Below, piece by piece: positions 1 through 7,786 of a stretch of DNA of 34,967 bases. Numbering within the stretch: the stretch's first letter is position 1; each line of letters starts with the position of its first letter. This DNA is from an uncultured Lachnospiraceae bacterium (lineage in GTDB: Bacteria > Bacillota > Clostridia > Lachnospirales > Anaerotignaceae). The translations under genes and the position numbers were made by a program. The DNA lies in assembly GCA_944383855.1 (NCBI GenBank), contig CALWRB010000024.1:1-34967 (forward strand). The letters are read 5' to 3'. The notes below the pieces were generated by a model. That model was not told where the DNA came from and ran no database searches. It was given only the letters and a program-made list of their open reading frames with translations.

Positions 1-49
1 CTGCTGCCATTAGGGCATCTTCATCATAATTTTTCCATGAATCTTTCAT
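1..49 (-). CDS. Possible 5' end of a gene running off the left edge
   Basis: An ATG on the minus strand at 49 opens a frame of 16 codons that stays open to the window edge and begins MKDSWKNYDEDALMAA. Its composition looks protein-like, but the fragment is too short to assign a family. The nearest Shine-Dalgarno-like GGGAGG lies about 19 bases upstream, which is too far for normal initiation, so the start or the gene itself may be wrong. It lies downstream of lepA on the same strand, where hemW is common in Firmicutes, but the residues do not look like the start of HemW. Low confidence. Confidence 0.3.
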   Translation of the reverse strand, partial: MKDSWKNYDEDALMAA

Positions 50-215
50 GTCAAATATGTCAAGTCATCCTCCCTTGCGATCCTCTTGGAAATACCAGCA
101 AAACAACTTCTGCATTTTTCCAAAAAAACTATTTTTCAATGTCTTCCTCACGGAAAAGTATTTTACGCCTTATAGCATTTTGAAGCTTTGTAAACTTTCT
201 GCTGAAATCCACTCT

Positions 216-2030
216 TTATTCTTCCTCCAGTTTCAGCACACTCATAAACGCCTTCTGCGGCACTTCTACGCTGCCGATCTGGCGCATTCTCTTTTTGCCC
301 TCTTTCTGTTTTTCAAGAAGCTTTTTCTTTCGGGTGATATCACCGCCATAGCACTTGGCAAGCACATCTTTGCGCAGGGCGCTGATCGTTTCTCTGGCAA
401 TGATTTTACTGCCGATCGCTGCCTGAATGGGAATTTCAAACAGATGTCTGGGGATTTCTTTTTTCAGTTTTTCGCACATTTTTCTGCCGCGTTCCGCAGC
501 GGTGGATTTATGCACGATAAAAGAAAGCGCATCCACAGGCTCACGATTTACCAAAATATCCAGTTTCACCAGTTCACTGGTTTGATAACCGATCAAACTG
601 TAATCAAAGGACGCATATCCTCTGCTTCTGGATTTCAACACATCAAAGAAATCATAAATGATCTCATTTAACGGCATATGATAAATCAGCATCGCTCTGG
701 TATCGTCCAAATACTCCATGCTGATATACTCCCCGCGGCGCTGTTGGCACAGCTCCATGATAGAACCGATATATTCTTTCGGCAGCATGATCTCTGCCTT
801 CACAATCGGTTCTTCCATATGTTCGATTCTGGCAGGGTCCGGCATATTGCTGGGGTTAGACAGGTCGAAACTGGTCCCGTCAGTTAAAAACACTTTATAG
901 ATTACACTGGGAGCCGTGGTCACCAGATCCAGATTATACTCTCGTTCCAGTCTTTCCTGCACGATCTCCAGATGCAGCAGTCCCAAAAAGCCGCAACGGA
1001 AACCAAATCCCAACGCAACTGAGGTTTCCGGTTCGTAAAACAGTGCCGCATCGTTTAACTGCAATTTTTCCAAAGCATCTCTTAAATCCGGATATTTCGC
1101 GCCGTCTGCCGGAAAAACACCACAGTAAACCATGGGATTGACTTTTTTATAGCCGGGCAGCGCCTGTGCGGTCGGGTTCTGCGCATCGGTAACGGTATCC
1201 CCGACACGGGTGTCGGAAACTGTCTTGATGCTGGCGGTAAAATATCCTACCATACCTGCCGTCAATTCCTCTGCAGGCAAGAAACGCCCCGGTCCGAAAA
1301 TGCCGACTTCCACGACATCAAATTCTTTTCCCGTAGCCATCAACTTGACTTTGCTGCCTTTTTTGATCTTTCCGTCAAAAACACGCATCAAAACAATTAC
1401 CCCACGGTAAGGGTCATATACCGAATCGAAAATAAGCGCTTTCAGCGGCGCATCAATATCTCCGCTCGGTGCCGGAATATCCGTAATGATACGTTCCAGC
1501 ACTTCATCGATATTGATGCCGTTTTTCGCGGAGATCTCGGGAGCGTCTTCTGCGGGAATGCCAATGATATTTTCGATCTCCTCTTTCGCCCACTTCGGAT
1601 TTGCACTGGGCAGATCGATTTTATTGATCACAGGCAGTATCTCCAAATTATTATCCAACGCAAGATACACATTAGCCAGTGTCTGCGCCTCAATACCCTG
1701 TGCCGCATCCACAATCAGCACCGCACCTTCGCACGCCGCAAGAGAACGGGACACCTCATAATTAAAGTCCACATGCCCCGGGGTATCGATCAGGTTAAAA
1801 GCATACTCCTCCCCATTTTTTGCTTTATAAATCAAACGCACCGCCTGGGATTTGATGGTAATGCCTCTTTCCCGTTCCAGGTCCATGTTGTCCAGTACCT
1901 GTTCTTGCATCTCACGGTCTGTCAGCAATCCTGTTTTTTGGATCAAGCGGTCTGCCAATGTAGACTTGCCGTGGTCGATATGCGCAACAATACAGAAATT
2001 TCTGATATGTGACTGTCTATCTTCAGACAT
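216..2030 (-). CDS. lepA: Elongation factor 4 (LepA), ribosome-associated translational GTPase
   Basis: LepA/EF4 is a translation-factor GTPase that acts on the ribosome and can back-translocate stalled elongation complexes. The 604-residue product is of normal family length. The G1 loop AHIDHGKS is at residues 16-23, followed by the DTPGH and NKID nucleotide-binding motifs. The middle carries EF-G-like domains and the C-terminus the LepA-specific domain with a Lys/Arg-rich tail. The ATG at 2030 is chosen because AGGAGG stands just upstream. An in-frame upstream ATG at 2099 would lie inside the promoter -35 box. The gene appears monocistronic in this window, with its own sigma-A promoter at 2071-2099. 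Downstream, 50-215 holds no gene or clear terminator that I can see. Confidence 0.97.
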   Translation of the reverse strand: MSEDRQSHIRNFCIVAHIDHGKSTLADRLIQKTGLLTDREMQEQVLDNMDLERERGITIKSQAVRLIYKAKNGEEYAFNLIDTPGHVDFNYEVSRSLAACEGAVLIVDAAQGIEAQTLANVYLALDNNLEILPVINKIDLPSANPKWAKEEIENIIGIPAEDAPEISAKNGINIDEVLERIITDIPAPSGDIDAPLKALIFDSVYDPYRGVIVLMRVFDGKIKKGSKVKLMATGKEFDVVEVGIFGPGRFLPAEELTAGMVGYFTASIKTVSDTRVGDTVTDAQNPTAQALPGYKKVNPMVYCGVFPADGAKYPDLRDALEKLQLNDAALFYEPETSVALGFGFRCGFLGLLHLEIVQERLEREYNLDLVTTAPSVIYKVFLTDGTSFDLSNPSNMPDPARIEHMEEPIVKAEIMLPKEYIGSIMELCQQRRGEYISMEYLDDTRAMLIYHMPLNEIIYDFFDVLKSRSRGYASFDYSLIGYQTSELVKLDILVNREPVDALSFIVHKSTAAERGRKMCEKLKKEIPRHLFEIPIQAAIGSKIIARETISALRKDVLAKCYGGDITRKKKLLEKQKEGKKRMRQIGSVEVPQKAFMSVLKLEEE

Positions 2031-2070
2031 GTTGTACCTCCTCAAATTCTTGCAAATATCATTAAAAAAT

Positions 2071-2099
2071 AGTATAGCAAATCCCGGCAAAAAAGTCAA
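2071..2099 (-). promoter_or_regulatory. Sigma-A promoter of lepA
   Basis: On the minus strand the -35 TTGACT (2094-2099) and -10 TATACT (2071-2076) are separated by 17 bp. This places the transcription start about 35 bp upstream of the lepA ATG. The match is close to consensus at both boxes. Confidence 0.77.
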
Positions 2100-2288
2100 A
2101 AAAAGCTTATTCCTTCAAGCATTTGCCTATATTTTCGATTTCCTGAAACGTCATTATATTTCTACTGCATGCCCTATGGTTTTTATCAAACTATTAAAAC
2201 CACAACACTGCATGTGACAATATTTTCTCGCTTTTTTTTGCGAAAAATGCTCTTTTCTTCCGATTTGCTTAAGGTTTTTTTATCTTTT

Positions 2289-2305
2289 CTTAAGCGACGC
2301 TTAAG
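2289..2305. repeat. 17-bp palindrome CTTAAGCG-A-CGCTTAAG with a nearby half-site
   Basis: Eight-base arms CTTAAGCG and CGCTTAAG flank a single A, giving a perfect odd-length palindrome. A further GCTTAAG half-site stands at 2267-2273, about 20 bp upstream, so the stretch holds three copies of the CTTAAG core. A one-base loop cannot form in RNA, so a dimeric DNA-binding protein site is more likely than an RNA hairpin. It lies between the lepA promoter and the putative RNA at 2340-2506. No regulator can be named. Confidence 0.45.
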
Positions 2306-2339
2306 TTTCTATTCACAAATTGGACATATTTTTATTGTA

Positions 2340-2506
2340 AACTGTAGAGGAAGTCAAAGGACGCCCCCTTTTACTTCCCGCCTGTCGGCATTTCCCCGAG
2401 TGGCGACAGGCATCCCCTTTATGCTTACTTCATGTAACTAAATTGTTGACATGTTTCACATACAATTCCCCTTCTGAAAAACAGCGGTAAACAGCCGCTG
2501 TTTTTT
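2340..2506 (+). ncRNA. Candidate small structured RNA ending in an intrinsic terminator
   Basis: This stretch has no credible reading frame but is rich in paired segments. Hairpin 1 pairs GGAAGT (2349-2354) with ACTTCC (2373-2378) and continues AAAGG with CCTTT. Hairpin 2 pairs CCTGTCG (2381-2387) with CGACAGG (2404-2410). A weaker stem pairs AATTGT (2440-2445) with ACAATT (2462-2467). A strong terminator follows at 2477-2506. Since lepA points away and dnaD starts downstream from its own promoter, that terminator has no upstream plus-strand gene to serve. This is the main reason to suspect a small RNA. The promoter is not clear: only a poor TATTGT or TTGGAC-like element is seen near 2320-2340. 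It matches no RNA class I recognise. Confidence 0.37.
2477..2506 (+). terminator. Intrinsic terminator upstream of dnaD
   Basis: A perfect 10-bp stem, AAAACAGCGG (2477-2486) with CCGCTGTTTT (2494-2503), encloses a 7-base loop and is followed by more T. It ends any plus-strand transcript arising in 2100-2470 and insulates the dnaD promoter. The 5' A-run makes it potentially bidirectional. Confidence 0.8.
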
Positions 2507-2550
2507 CGTGTTTTCTTTTTCTCGCTTTCTTTTGGACATTTTTGATAACT

Positions 2551-2579
2551 TTGCATTTTTTGTCACACCATGCTATAAT
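2551..2579 (+). promoter_or_regulatory. Promoter of the dnaD-dnaI operon
   Basis: -35 TTGCAT (2551-2556), 17-bp spacer and -10 TATAAT (2574-2579). A TGC immediately before the -10 makes it an extended -10 promoter. The start of transcription would be about 35-40 bp before the dnaD ATG. Confidence 0.77.
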
Positions 2580-2623
2580 GATACTCAACGCAAATATATC
2601 CCAACAGAAAGGCAGGAAACCGT

Positions 2624-3571
2624 ATGCAGGAAGACAGCATCTCCATCCCCATAGCGCTGATCACCGAATTCTTGGCAAAAGCGCCACCTTTTTATGTTTC
2701 GGTGTATCTTTTGGCAAGAGCTCTTCCACAAGCAGACGCTTCCCTTCTGGCAAAACAAATGCATGCCAATGTCGGAGATGTCCGCCATGCGTTGGGATAT
2801 TGGCAGGAAAAAGGGCTTCTTGCACCTTCTGCCCAGCCCTCTTCTGACCCTTGCACTAAGCGCAGTATGGACGCGCCGCCCAACTATTCCGTGGAGGAGA
2901 TGCAGCTATACCTGGAGCGCTACGACTGGGTGCGGCAGCTGAAACAGTCCGCCGAAAAGCATCTGGATAAATTTTTATCTTATCAGGAGCTCAGCACGCT
3001 GTTCAGCTTTTACGACTGGCTCGGCATGAGCCCCGAAGTGATCGAACTGCTGTTGGCATACTGCACTTACGGCGATAAAAAACGCGGTATGCGCTATATC
3101 GAAAAAGTTGCGTTAAGTTGGCACGAAGAAGGCATTGACACCGTTGAAAAAGCGTTGGAATACATCAAACTGCGTCAAGAAGGCGTCAAAAAAATCATGG
3201 CAGCTTTTGGGCAGTCCTCCAGGACCCCTGTCCCCGCAGAAGAAACGTATCTGAAGCGGTGGCTGAAAGAATTTGCGCTTCCCGTGGATATCATCTGCGA
3301 AGCATGCCGCAGAACCGTTTTGCAAAGCGGCAAAGTCAGCTTTCCCTATGCCAACAAGATCCTAAGCGACTGGAAGCAGGCAGGCGTCAAAACCATGCAG
3401 GATATCGAAGCGCTGGACGCCGCTTTTTCTGCGAAAAAATCATTGCAGCAACAAAAACAGACAAATGACGCTTCCGCTAAAAAACCGAATCGTTTCTTAA
3501 ATTATGACCAACGCGACTGGGATTTTCAGGAGTTGGAGCGACTGGAAAATGAAAGAAGAAAACAATGGTAA
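2624..3571 (+). CDS. DnaD-domain replication initiation protein
   Basis: This looks like a DnaB/DnaD-type primosome protein of Firmicutes, which binds DNA and helps recruit the helicase-loader complex during replication initiation. The 315-residue product has an N-terminal part that fits a winged-helix fold (about 1-70). A linker around 75-90 follows. The helical DnaD domain begins near the YDWVRQLKQ segment and includes FYDWLGMSPEVIELL and the later repeat with WLKEFALPVDIICEA. The C-terminus is polar and Gln/Lys rich (QQQKQTND). The helicase loader follows 15 bp downstream, the usual arrangement for this pair, which supports the role. The ribosome binding site is AGAAAGGCAGG. I do not assign dnaD itself because several paralogues share this architecture. 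Confidence 0.86.
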   Translation: MQEDSISIPIALITEFLAKAPPFYVSVYLLARALPQADASLLAKQMHANVGDVRHALGYWQEKGLLAPSAQPSSDPCTKRSMDAPPNYSVEEMQLYLERYDWVRQLKQSAEKHLDKFLSYQELSTLFSFYDWLGMSPEVIELLLAYCTYGDKKRGMRYIEKVALSWHEEGIDTVEKALEYIKLRQEGVKKIMAAFGQSSRTPVPAEETYLKRWLKEFALPVDIICEACRRTVLQSGKVSFPYANKILSDWKQAGVKTMQDIEALDAAFSAKKSLQQQKQTNDASAKKPNRFLNYDQRDWDFQELERLENERRKQW

Positions 3572-3586
3572 TATAGGAGGACACCT

Positions 3587-4594
3587 ATGGGACTTCGCAC
3601 CACTTTTTACCGTGAGATATTGCGGGACTATGATCGGACCCGCACACAAAAAGCTGCGGAACTGCGGGAACGCAAAGCGCAGCTTTATACACGCTTCCCG
3701 CGTCTGGCACAGATCGAGCAGGAACTTTCCCTGCTTGGTGTGCAAAGCGCAAAAGCGGCTTTGCTTTGCCCGCAAGAAGCGTTACAGACAGTGCAAAAAC
3801 TACAGCAAAGCGCACAGGCACTCCACCATGAACGCAGTGAAATACTGCAAAACGCAGGCATCTTACCAAATGCCTTGGAGTTGGAATACGTCTGCCCGCT
3901 TTGCAAAGATACCGGCTTTGCAGACGGCAAAGAATGCCTTTGTATGAAACAAAAACTGATGGATAAACTTTATCGTCAGTCCAATATTCACGATATCATT
4001 CAAAATGAAAATTTTGATACCTTTCAGTTGAAATATTACAGCAATGCACCCTATCCGCAGCAGGAAATGACACCGCGGGAAAATATGGAGCATATCTATA
4101 AAAAAGCATTGTCGTTTGCGGAGCAGTTTCCCCAAAGCAGCAGCCTCTTGCTCTGGGGACCAACAGGGCTTGGAAAAACTTTTTTGTGCAACTGCATTGC
4201 CAAAGAGGTAATGGACAAAGGGTATCTGGTGCTCTATTTTACAGCCGGACAGCTTTGCCGTCTATTTGAGGATTACCGTTTCGGCAACAAAGACGCAGAG
4301 GAAGAAACACAGGACCCGATGGAGGATCTTTTGGAAGCGGATCTTTTGATCATCGACGATTTAGGCACAGAGTTTTCCACTGTGCTGACCAGCGCAGAGC
4401 TGTTTCGCATCATCAACGAACGCGCCTTGGCGCAAAAGCCAGTGGTGCTTTCCACCAACCTCAGCGCGGACAAACTGATCCAACAGTATTCCGACCGGAT
4501 CCTCTCCCGCATTCGAGGTACCTATGAAGTCATGGCATTTTACGGAGATGATATCCGTATTCGCAAAAAATACGAAGGAGGAACAAATTCATGA
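3587..4594 (+). CDS. dnaI: Helicase loader, DnaC/DnaI-type AAA+ ATPase
   Basis: The protein loads the replicative helicase at oriC and restart sites using ATP. It has 335 residues. An N-terminal helical region (about 1-95) is followed by a Cys cluster, C103 and C106 with C117 and C119, that fits the zinc-binding element of DnaI-type loaders. The AAA+ domain has Walker A GPTGLGKT (191-198), Walker B LLIIDDLG (253-260), sensor-1 STN (289-291) and the SDRILSRIRG arginine-finger region (302-311). AGGAGG precedes the ATG. Its stop overlaps the next start as ATGA, so the three genes are translationally linked. Both dnaC and dnaI are used as names for this family. Confidence 0.94.
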   Translation: MGLRTTFYREILRDYDRTRTQKAAELRERKAQLYTRFPRLAQIEQELSLLGVQSAKAALLCPQEALQTVQKLQQSAQALHHERSEILQNAGILPNALELEYVCPLCKDTGFADGKECLCMKQKLMDKLYRQSNIHDIIQNENFDTFQLKYYSNAPYPQQEMTPRENMEHIYKKALSFAEQFPQSSSLLLWGPTGLGKTFLCNCIAKEVMDKGYLVLYFTAGQLCRLFEDYRFGNKDAEEETQDPMEDLLEADLLIIDDLGTEFSTVLTSAELFRIINERALAQKPVVLSTNLSADKLIQQYSDRILSRIRGTYEVMAFYGDDIRIRKKYEGGTNS

Positions 4595-5028
4595 AAGCTC
4601 TCAACACAAAACTTCTGATCGCGATCGCGGTCGTTGCGGTATTATTCGGTGTCGGTATTTCCCTGCTTTCCCCCAAAAGCGTAAATTTCAGTGTAAAAGC
4701 AGATGCCGTTGCTGAGATCGTATTCCAACAGTATCCGAATTACACCGATACGTTTTCTCTCACCGAACCAAGTGATATTCAAACCGTAGCGGACGCTGTT
4801 TCCGCATTAGCTCCGAAACTTTCCAAAAATGCTTCTTTCGATACCGCCGAAGCGCTTTACGTCCTTTCTTTTGTGGACAAAGAGGCAGGAGAAGCTACCG
4901 TTATGACGCTGCTGCCGGACGACGTATTCCTGCTTTCCGTAGGAGAGGAATACAATGTCTTTACGGCGGATTGCTCCGCGCTGTTTGAGGTATTGGACAC
5001 CATCTGCGCCGCCAACGCACCGCAGTAA
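4591..5028 (+). CDS. Small membrane-anchored or secreted protein of unknown function
   Basis: I do not recognise this family. The 145-residue product starts with a short basic segment and a hydrophobic helix (about residues 7-27), consistent with a signal anchor. The rest is soluble, slightly acidic and outside the membrane by prediction. The ATG overlaps the helicase-loader stop by four bases (ATGA) and has a strong AAGGAGG, so it is the last gene of the dnaD-dnaI operon. A strong terminator follows. A C-terminal stretch (FLLSVGEEYNVFTADCSALFEVLD) resembles a compact beta-alpha fold, but this is only an impression. A role in replication is not implied by position alone. Confidence 0.77.
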   Translation: MKALNTKLLIAIAVVAVLFGVGISLLSPKSVNFSVKADAVAEIVFQQYPNYTDTFSLTEPSDIQTVADAVSALAPKLSKNASFDTAEALYVLSFVDKEAGEATVMTLLPDDVFLLSVGEEYNVFTADCSALFEVLDTICAANAPQ

Positions 5029-5062
5029 GCACATTTTTTCCATTTAATACAGACAGATGCAT

Positions 5063-5112
5063 AAAAACAGCAGGCTTCTTAGATTTCTCATTCTAAAAAG
5101 CCTGCTGTTTTT
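5063..5112. terminator. Bidirectional terminator between the dnaI operon and spoIIE
   Basis: A 15-bp perfect stem pairs 5063-5077 with 5098-5112 (core ACAGCAGGCTT / AAGCCTGCTGT). The loop contains a further TTAGA/TCTAA pairing. A-runs and T-runs flank both sides, so it can stop both converging transcripts. Confidence 0.87.
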
Positions 5113-5166
5113 TACTGCTTGCCTGCTATCGGAAAAAAATCATCTTTTCCGCCAAAAATTCTTCCC

Positions 5167-7548
5167 TTACGCCGACCACTTCTCCCAAAATCGTCCCGCC
5201 AGCACTGTCATATCGTCTTTGCGCTCCTCTCCCGCGGCCGCCTTTGCGCCTTCCAGAACACAATCCGCCACATCTTGCGGATTGCGCATCGGTGTCCGCT
5301 CCAGTTTTTCCTTCAGCCATGCTGCGGTATCGGCTTCTCCGCCTAATGCGTCCGTCACGCCGTCTGTCAGCAAAAGGATCATATCTCCGTCTTTTAACGG
5401 AATCTCATTTTTTACGATCTCCACTTTCTCCAATATCCCTGCGGGCAAAGATGCCGTCTGCAAACGTATGACTCTGCCGCTTCGCCAAATATATGCCGCG
5501 GACGCTCCCAGTTTGATAAATTCTCCTCTTGCGCTATACAGATCTACGGAGCAAATATCCAATGTCGCATAGATCTCCTCTGTCTTGCCAAGCAACAGCG
5601 CGGAATTGATCAACTGCACCGCCACTTCTTTGGAAAATCCCGCGGCACAGAAATTCTCCAAAAGTTCGATCGCGGCAAGCGACTGTTTTCTTGCCGCTTC
5701 TCCCGTTCCCATACCATCGGAAAGCGCCATCAAAGCGCTGCCTTTGCCATCTGTCCAGACGGTTGCGGTATCTCCGGAAGGCGCGCCGGCTTTCTGCGGC
5801 ATTGCCGCGATCGCAGTGGAAAGGCGAAACCTCGCTTCTTCCACAAACGTCAATCGGCAGTAACCGCTTTTATCCTGCAAGCACGGTGTTTCTTCCAACA
5901 AACAAACCGCTCTGCCCAATGTCTTACGCAGAAGTGTTTGCAGCCGCCCACGGCACAGATCTTTTCCGCCGCAGTCTTTTAATACCATGTGTATTTCCAC
6001 TCTTTCTGTTTTTTTCTGCTGTAATACAGTCAGTTGGCGCAGCGGGATCCGCTCTTTTTCGCACACCGTGATCAATTCTTCCCGCAAGCGGTCGGAAAAA
6101 GTATATTCTTCCGACAAGGTTTCGGAAAGTTCCCGCAAAATATCTCCCACCGCATATAGCTGCCGCCCCACTAAAGCGCGGCATTCCGACATTCTTCTCA
6201 GCCAAAGCCGATCTCTGCAGTAATTGGAATACACCGCTTGGATCGCCTCTGCATATTCCGCGGTATGCGGACAGGTCTGCAAAAAATAAGGCGGGAGCTT
6301 CTCCTGTGCAAATGTGCCTGCCTCGCATGCCGTCAATGCCTGAAACGTCATACTGTAAGTACGGTAAATTTCTTCCTCCCAACAGCAATGTGCCATTGCG
6401 CAGTTGCTGCAGACCTTTGAGGCGATAGCGTCTACCAGAGCGGGGATCTCCTCTTTTTTTTCCCGCATATCCTCTTTGGGAAACACTTGTGCCAAGGCAT
6501 CAAAGGCAGAAGCAAATTGTTCCAGTTTCTCTTTCGTCACCTCTTTGGTCCTTTGCAGTCCGTCCTTTGGCATATCCTCCCCGCCGCCAAAAATGCGATG
6601 CATCGTCTTTTGCGGCAGAAGCAGAAAAAATACCACACCAGCCGCGATCCCACAAAGGCGAAACAACGTTTCTTTCTCGGCACCTGCCGCCATCAGCATC
6701 ATGGAAGATGCGGAAAAATAAACCGTCGCTGCCAAAAGTTTCCCCTGCTGCTGCATCAAGCCTGCCAAAAGACCGCCGACCGCAGCCATTCCGAACAGTG
6801 CCCAGTCGGCATCTGCACAAAGCCACAGCACCGCACTGACAGCGACACCCGCTGCCGCCGCACTGCTGCTGCCCCAGCAAAAGGAAGCCGGCAGTAAAAA
6901 CATCGTCAACAGCATCGGCAATAACCAGATCGGCAGCGTCCACAACGCGCTCATTCCGCCCAAAGCACAGCCCAAAAATAGCGTCAGCGACAATCTTTGG
7001 GTATCATAAGTTCTGCCCCCGCCTTGAGAAAGCCATTCCATCGCCTTTTCCAACAGAATGCTGAAGCAAAGCACCAACACACTCTCCGCCAGAGCAATAC
7101 TGAGATAAAAAAAAGAGCTGTCCATCGCAATCGCAAACACGACACCTGCTACTGCCATTGCCGCGGCACCTTTTACAGCATGCGCCATTGCGTCTTTGCG
7201 CTTTGCTGTTTTCTGACCGATCATCTCCAACAGCGCCAGAAGCAATAATGCCCCCATATATTTCATGCTGTGTATTCCCGCCGCGGCATTTCCTGCCGCC
7301 ATTGCCGCTGCCGCAACAAAAAAGAGCGTCCCTTTTCCCATGCATGCGCATACGCACGCCAGCCCAAGCGGGTGCAATACGCGAAGCACCGTAGCCCCGC
7401 CGCAAAAAAATGTTCCGCCGCATAACAGTGATGCCCCAACTATCCGCCAAATCAACGGGTGCGCCTGTATTTTCCGCTCCTCCCGATACCCTTCTCGATA
7501 AACCGGCGATACCGGCTGTTGTTCCAATACGATCTCTGTTTTTTCCAT
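5167..7548 (-). CDS. spoIIE: Stage II sporulation protein E, membrane PP2C-type serine phosphatase
   Basis: SpoIIE dephosphorylates SpoIIAA in the forespore to release sigma-F and also acts at the polar septum. The 793-residue product is slightly shorter than the Bacillus protein but has the same layout. A short cytoplasmic N-terminus is followed by a polytopic membrane region (about 33-310), a central region (about 320-585) and a PP2C phosphatase domain from about 592. Metal-binding signatures SDGMGTG (610-616), TDG (728-730) and KDDMT (777-781) are all present, so it should be active. GGAGG stands just before the chosen ATG. Its presence indicates an endospore former. A weak promoter and a candidate 0A box lie upstream. 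Confidence 0.96.
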   Translation of the reverse strand: MEKTEIVLEQQPVSPVYREGYREERKIQAHPLIWRIVGASLLCGGTFFCGGATVLRVLHPLGLACVCACMGKGTLFFVAAAAMAAGNAAAGIHSMKYMGALLLLALLEMIGQKTAKRKDAMAHAVKGAAAMAVAGVVFAIAMDSSFFYLSIALAESVLVLCFSILLEKAMEWLSQGGGRTYDTQRLSLTLFLGCALGGMSALWTLPIWLLPMLLTMFLLPASFCWGSSSAAAAGVAVSAVLWLCADADWALFGMAAVGGLLAGLMQQQGKLLAATVYFSASSMMLMAAGAEKETLFRLCGIAAGVVFFLLLPQKTMHRIFGGGEDMPKDGLQRTKEVTKEKLEQFASAFDALAQVFPKEDMREKKEEIPALVDAIASKVCSNCAMAHCCWEEEIYRTYSMTFQALTACEAGTFAQEKLPPYFLQTCPHTAEYAEAIQAVYSNYCRDRLWLRRMSECRALVGRQLYAVGDILRELSETLSEEYTFSDRLREELITVCEKERIPLRQLTVLQQKKTERVEIHMVLKDCGGKDLCRGRLQTLLRKTLGRAVCLLEETPCLQDKSGYCRLTFVEEARFRLSTAIAAMPQKAGAPSGDTATVWTDGKGSALMALSDGMGTGEAARKQSLAAIELLENFCAAGFSKEVAVQLINSALLLGKTEEIYATLDICSVDLYSARGEFIKLGASAAYIWRSGRVIRLQTASLPAGILEKVEIVKNEIPLKDGDMILLLTDGVTDALGGEADTAAWLKEKLERTPMRNPQDVADCVLEGAKAAAGEERKDDMTVLAGRFWEKWSA

Positions 7549-7570
7549 TTTTCATACCTCCGTATGCACT

Positions 7571-7634
7571 ATTGTAAAAAAACAGAACCGAAAAATTTGT
7601 CTTTTGCTGTCCGTATCGTTCGCTTTTTTCGGCA
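7571..7634 (-). promoter_or_regulatory. Candidate spoIIE promoter region with one 0A box
   Basis: On the minus strand a -10 TACAAT (7571-7576) has no good -35 at 17 bp. A TGCCGAA at 7628-7634 matches the Spo0A-box consensus TGNCGAA and lies about 52 bp upstream of the -10. In Bacillus, spoIIE is transcribed by sigma-A RNA polymerase activated by Spo0A, and a poor -35 fits that. A seven-base match in AT-rich DNA is weak evidence. Confidence 0.32.
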
Positions 7635-7683
7635 AAAAAATACATTTCCCTCTCGCTCCGGCAGAAAAAGGCTCCCGTTTTAC

Positions 7684-7712
7684 TATGCTTTTGGGCAGAC
7701 TTATGGTATAAT
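7684..7712 (+). promoter_or_regulatory. Promoter of the pdp-deoB operon
   Basis: The -10 TATAAT (7707-7712) is preceded by TGG, giving an extended -10. The -35 at 17 bp, TATGCT, is poor, as often seen with extended -10 promoters. It lies about 75 bp before the first ATG. No operator is evident. Confidence 0.6.
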
Positions 7713-7786
7713 ATTCGCAAACACTTTGTTTGTAAAAAACACTTGCCACTCTATTTTTTCAAAAACAGACCGCAGGAGGTGTTCGC

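Noticed and set aside
2340..2506. Signal recognition particle RNA or 6S RNA
   Set aside because: No GGTCAGG/GGAAGCAGC core and no long closing stem with a central bubble; 5' and 3' ends do not pair convincingly.
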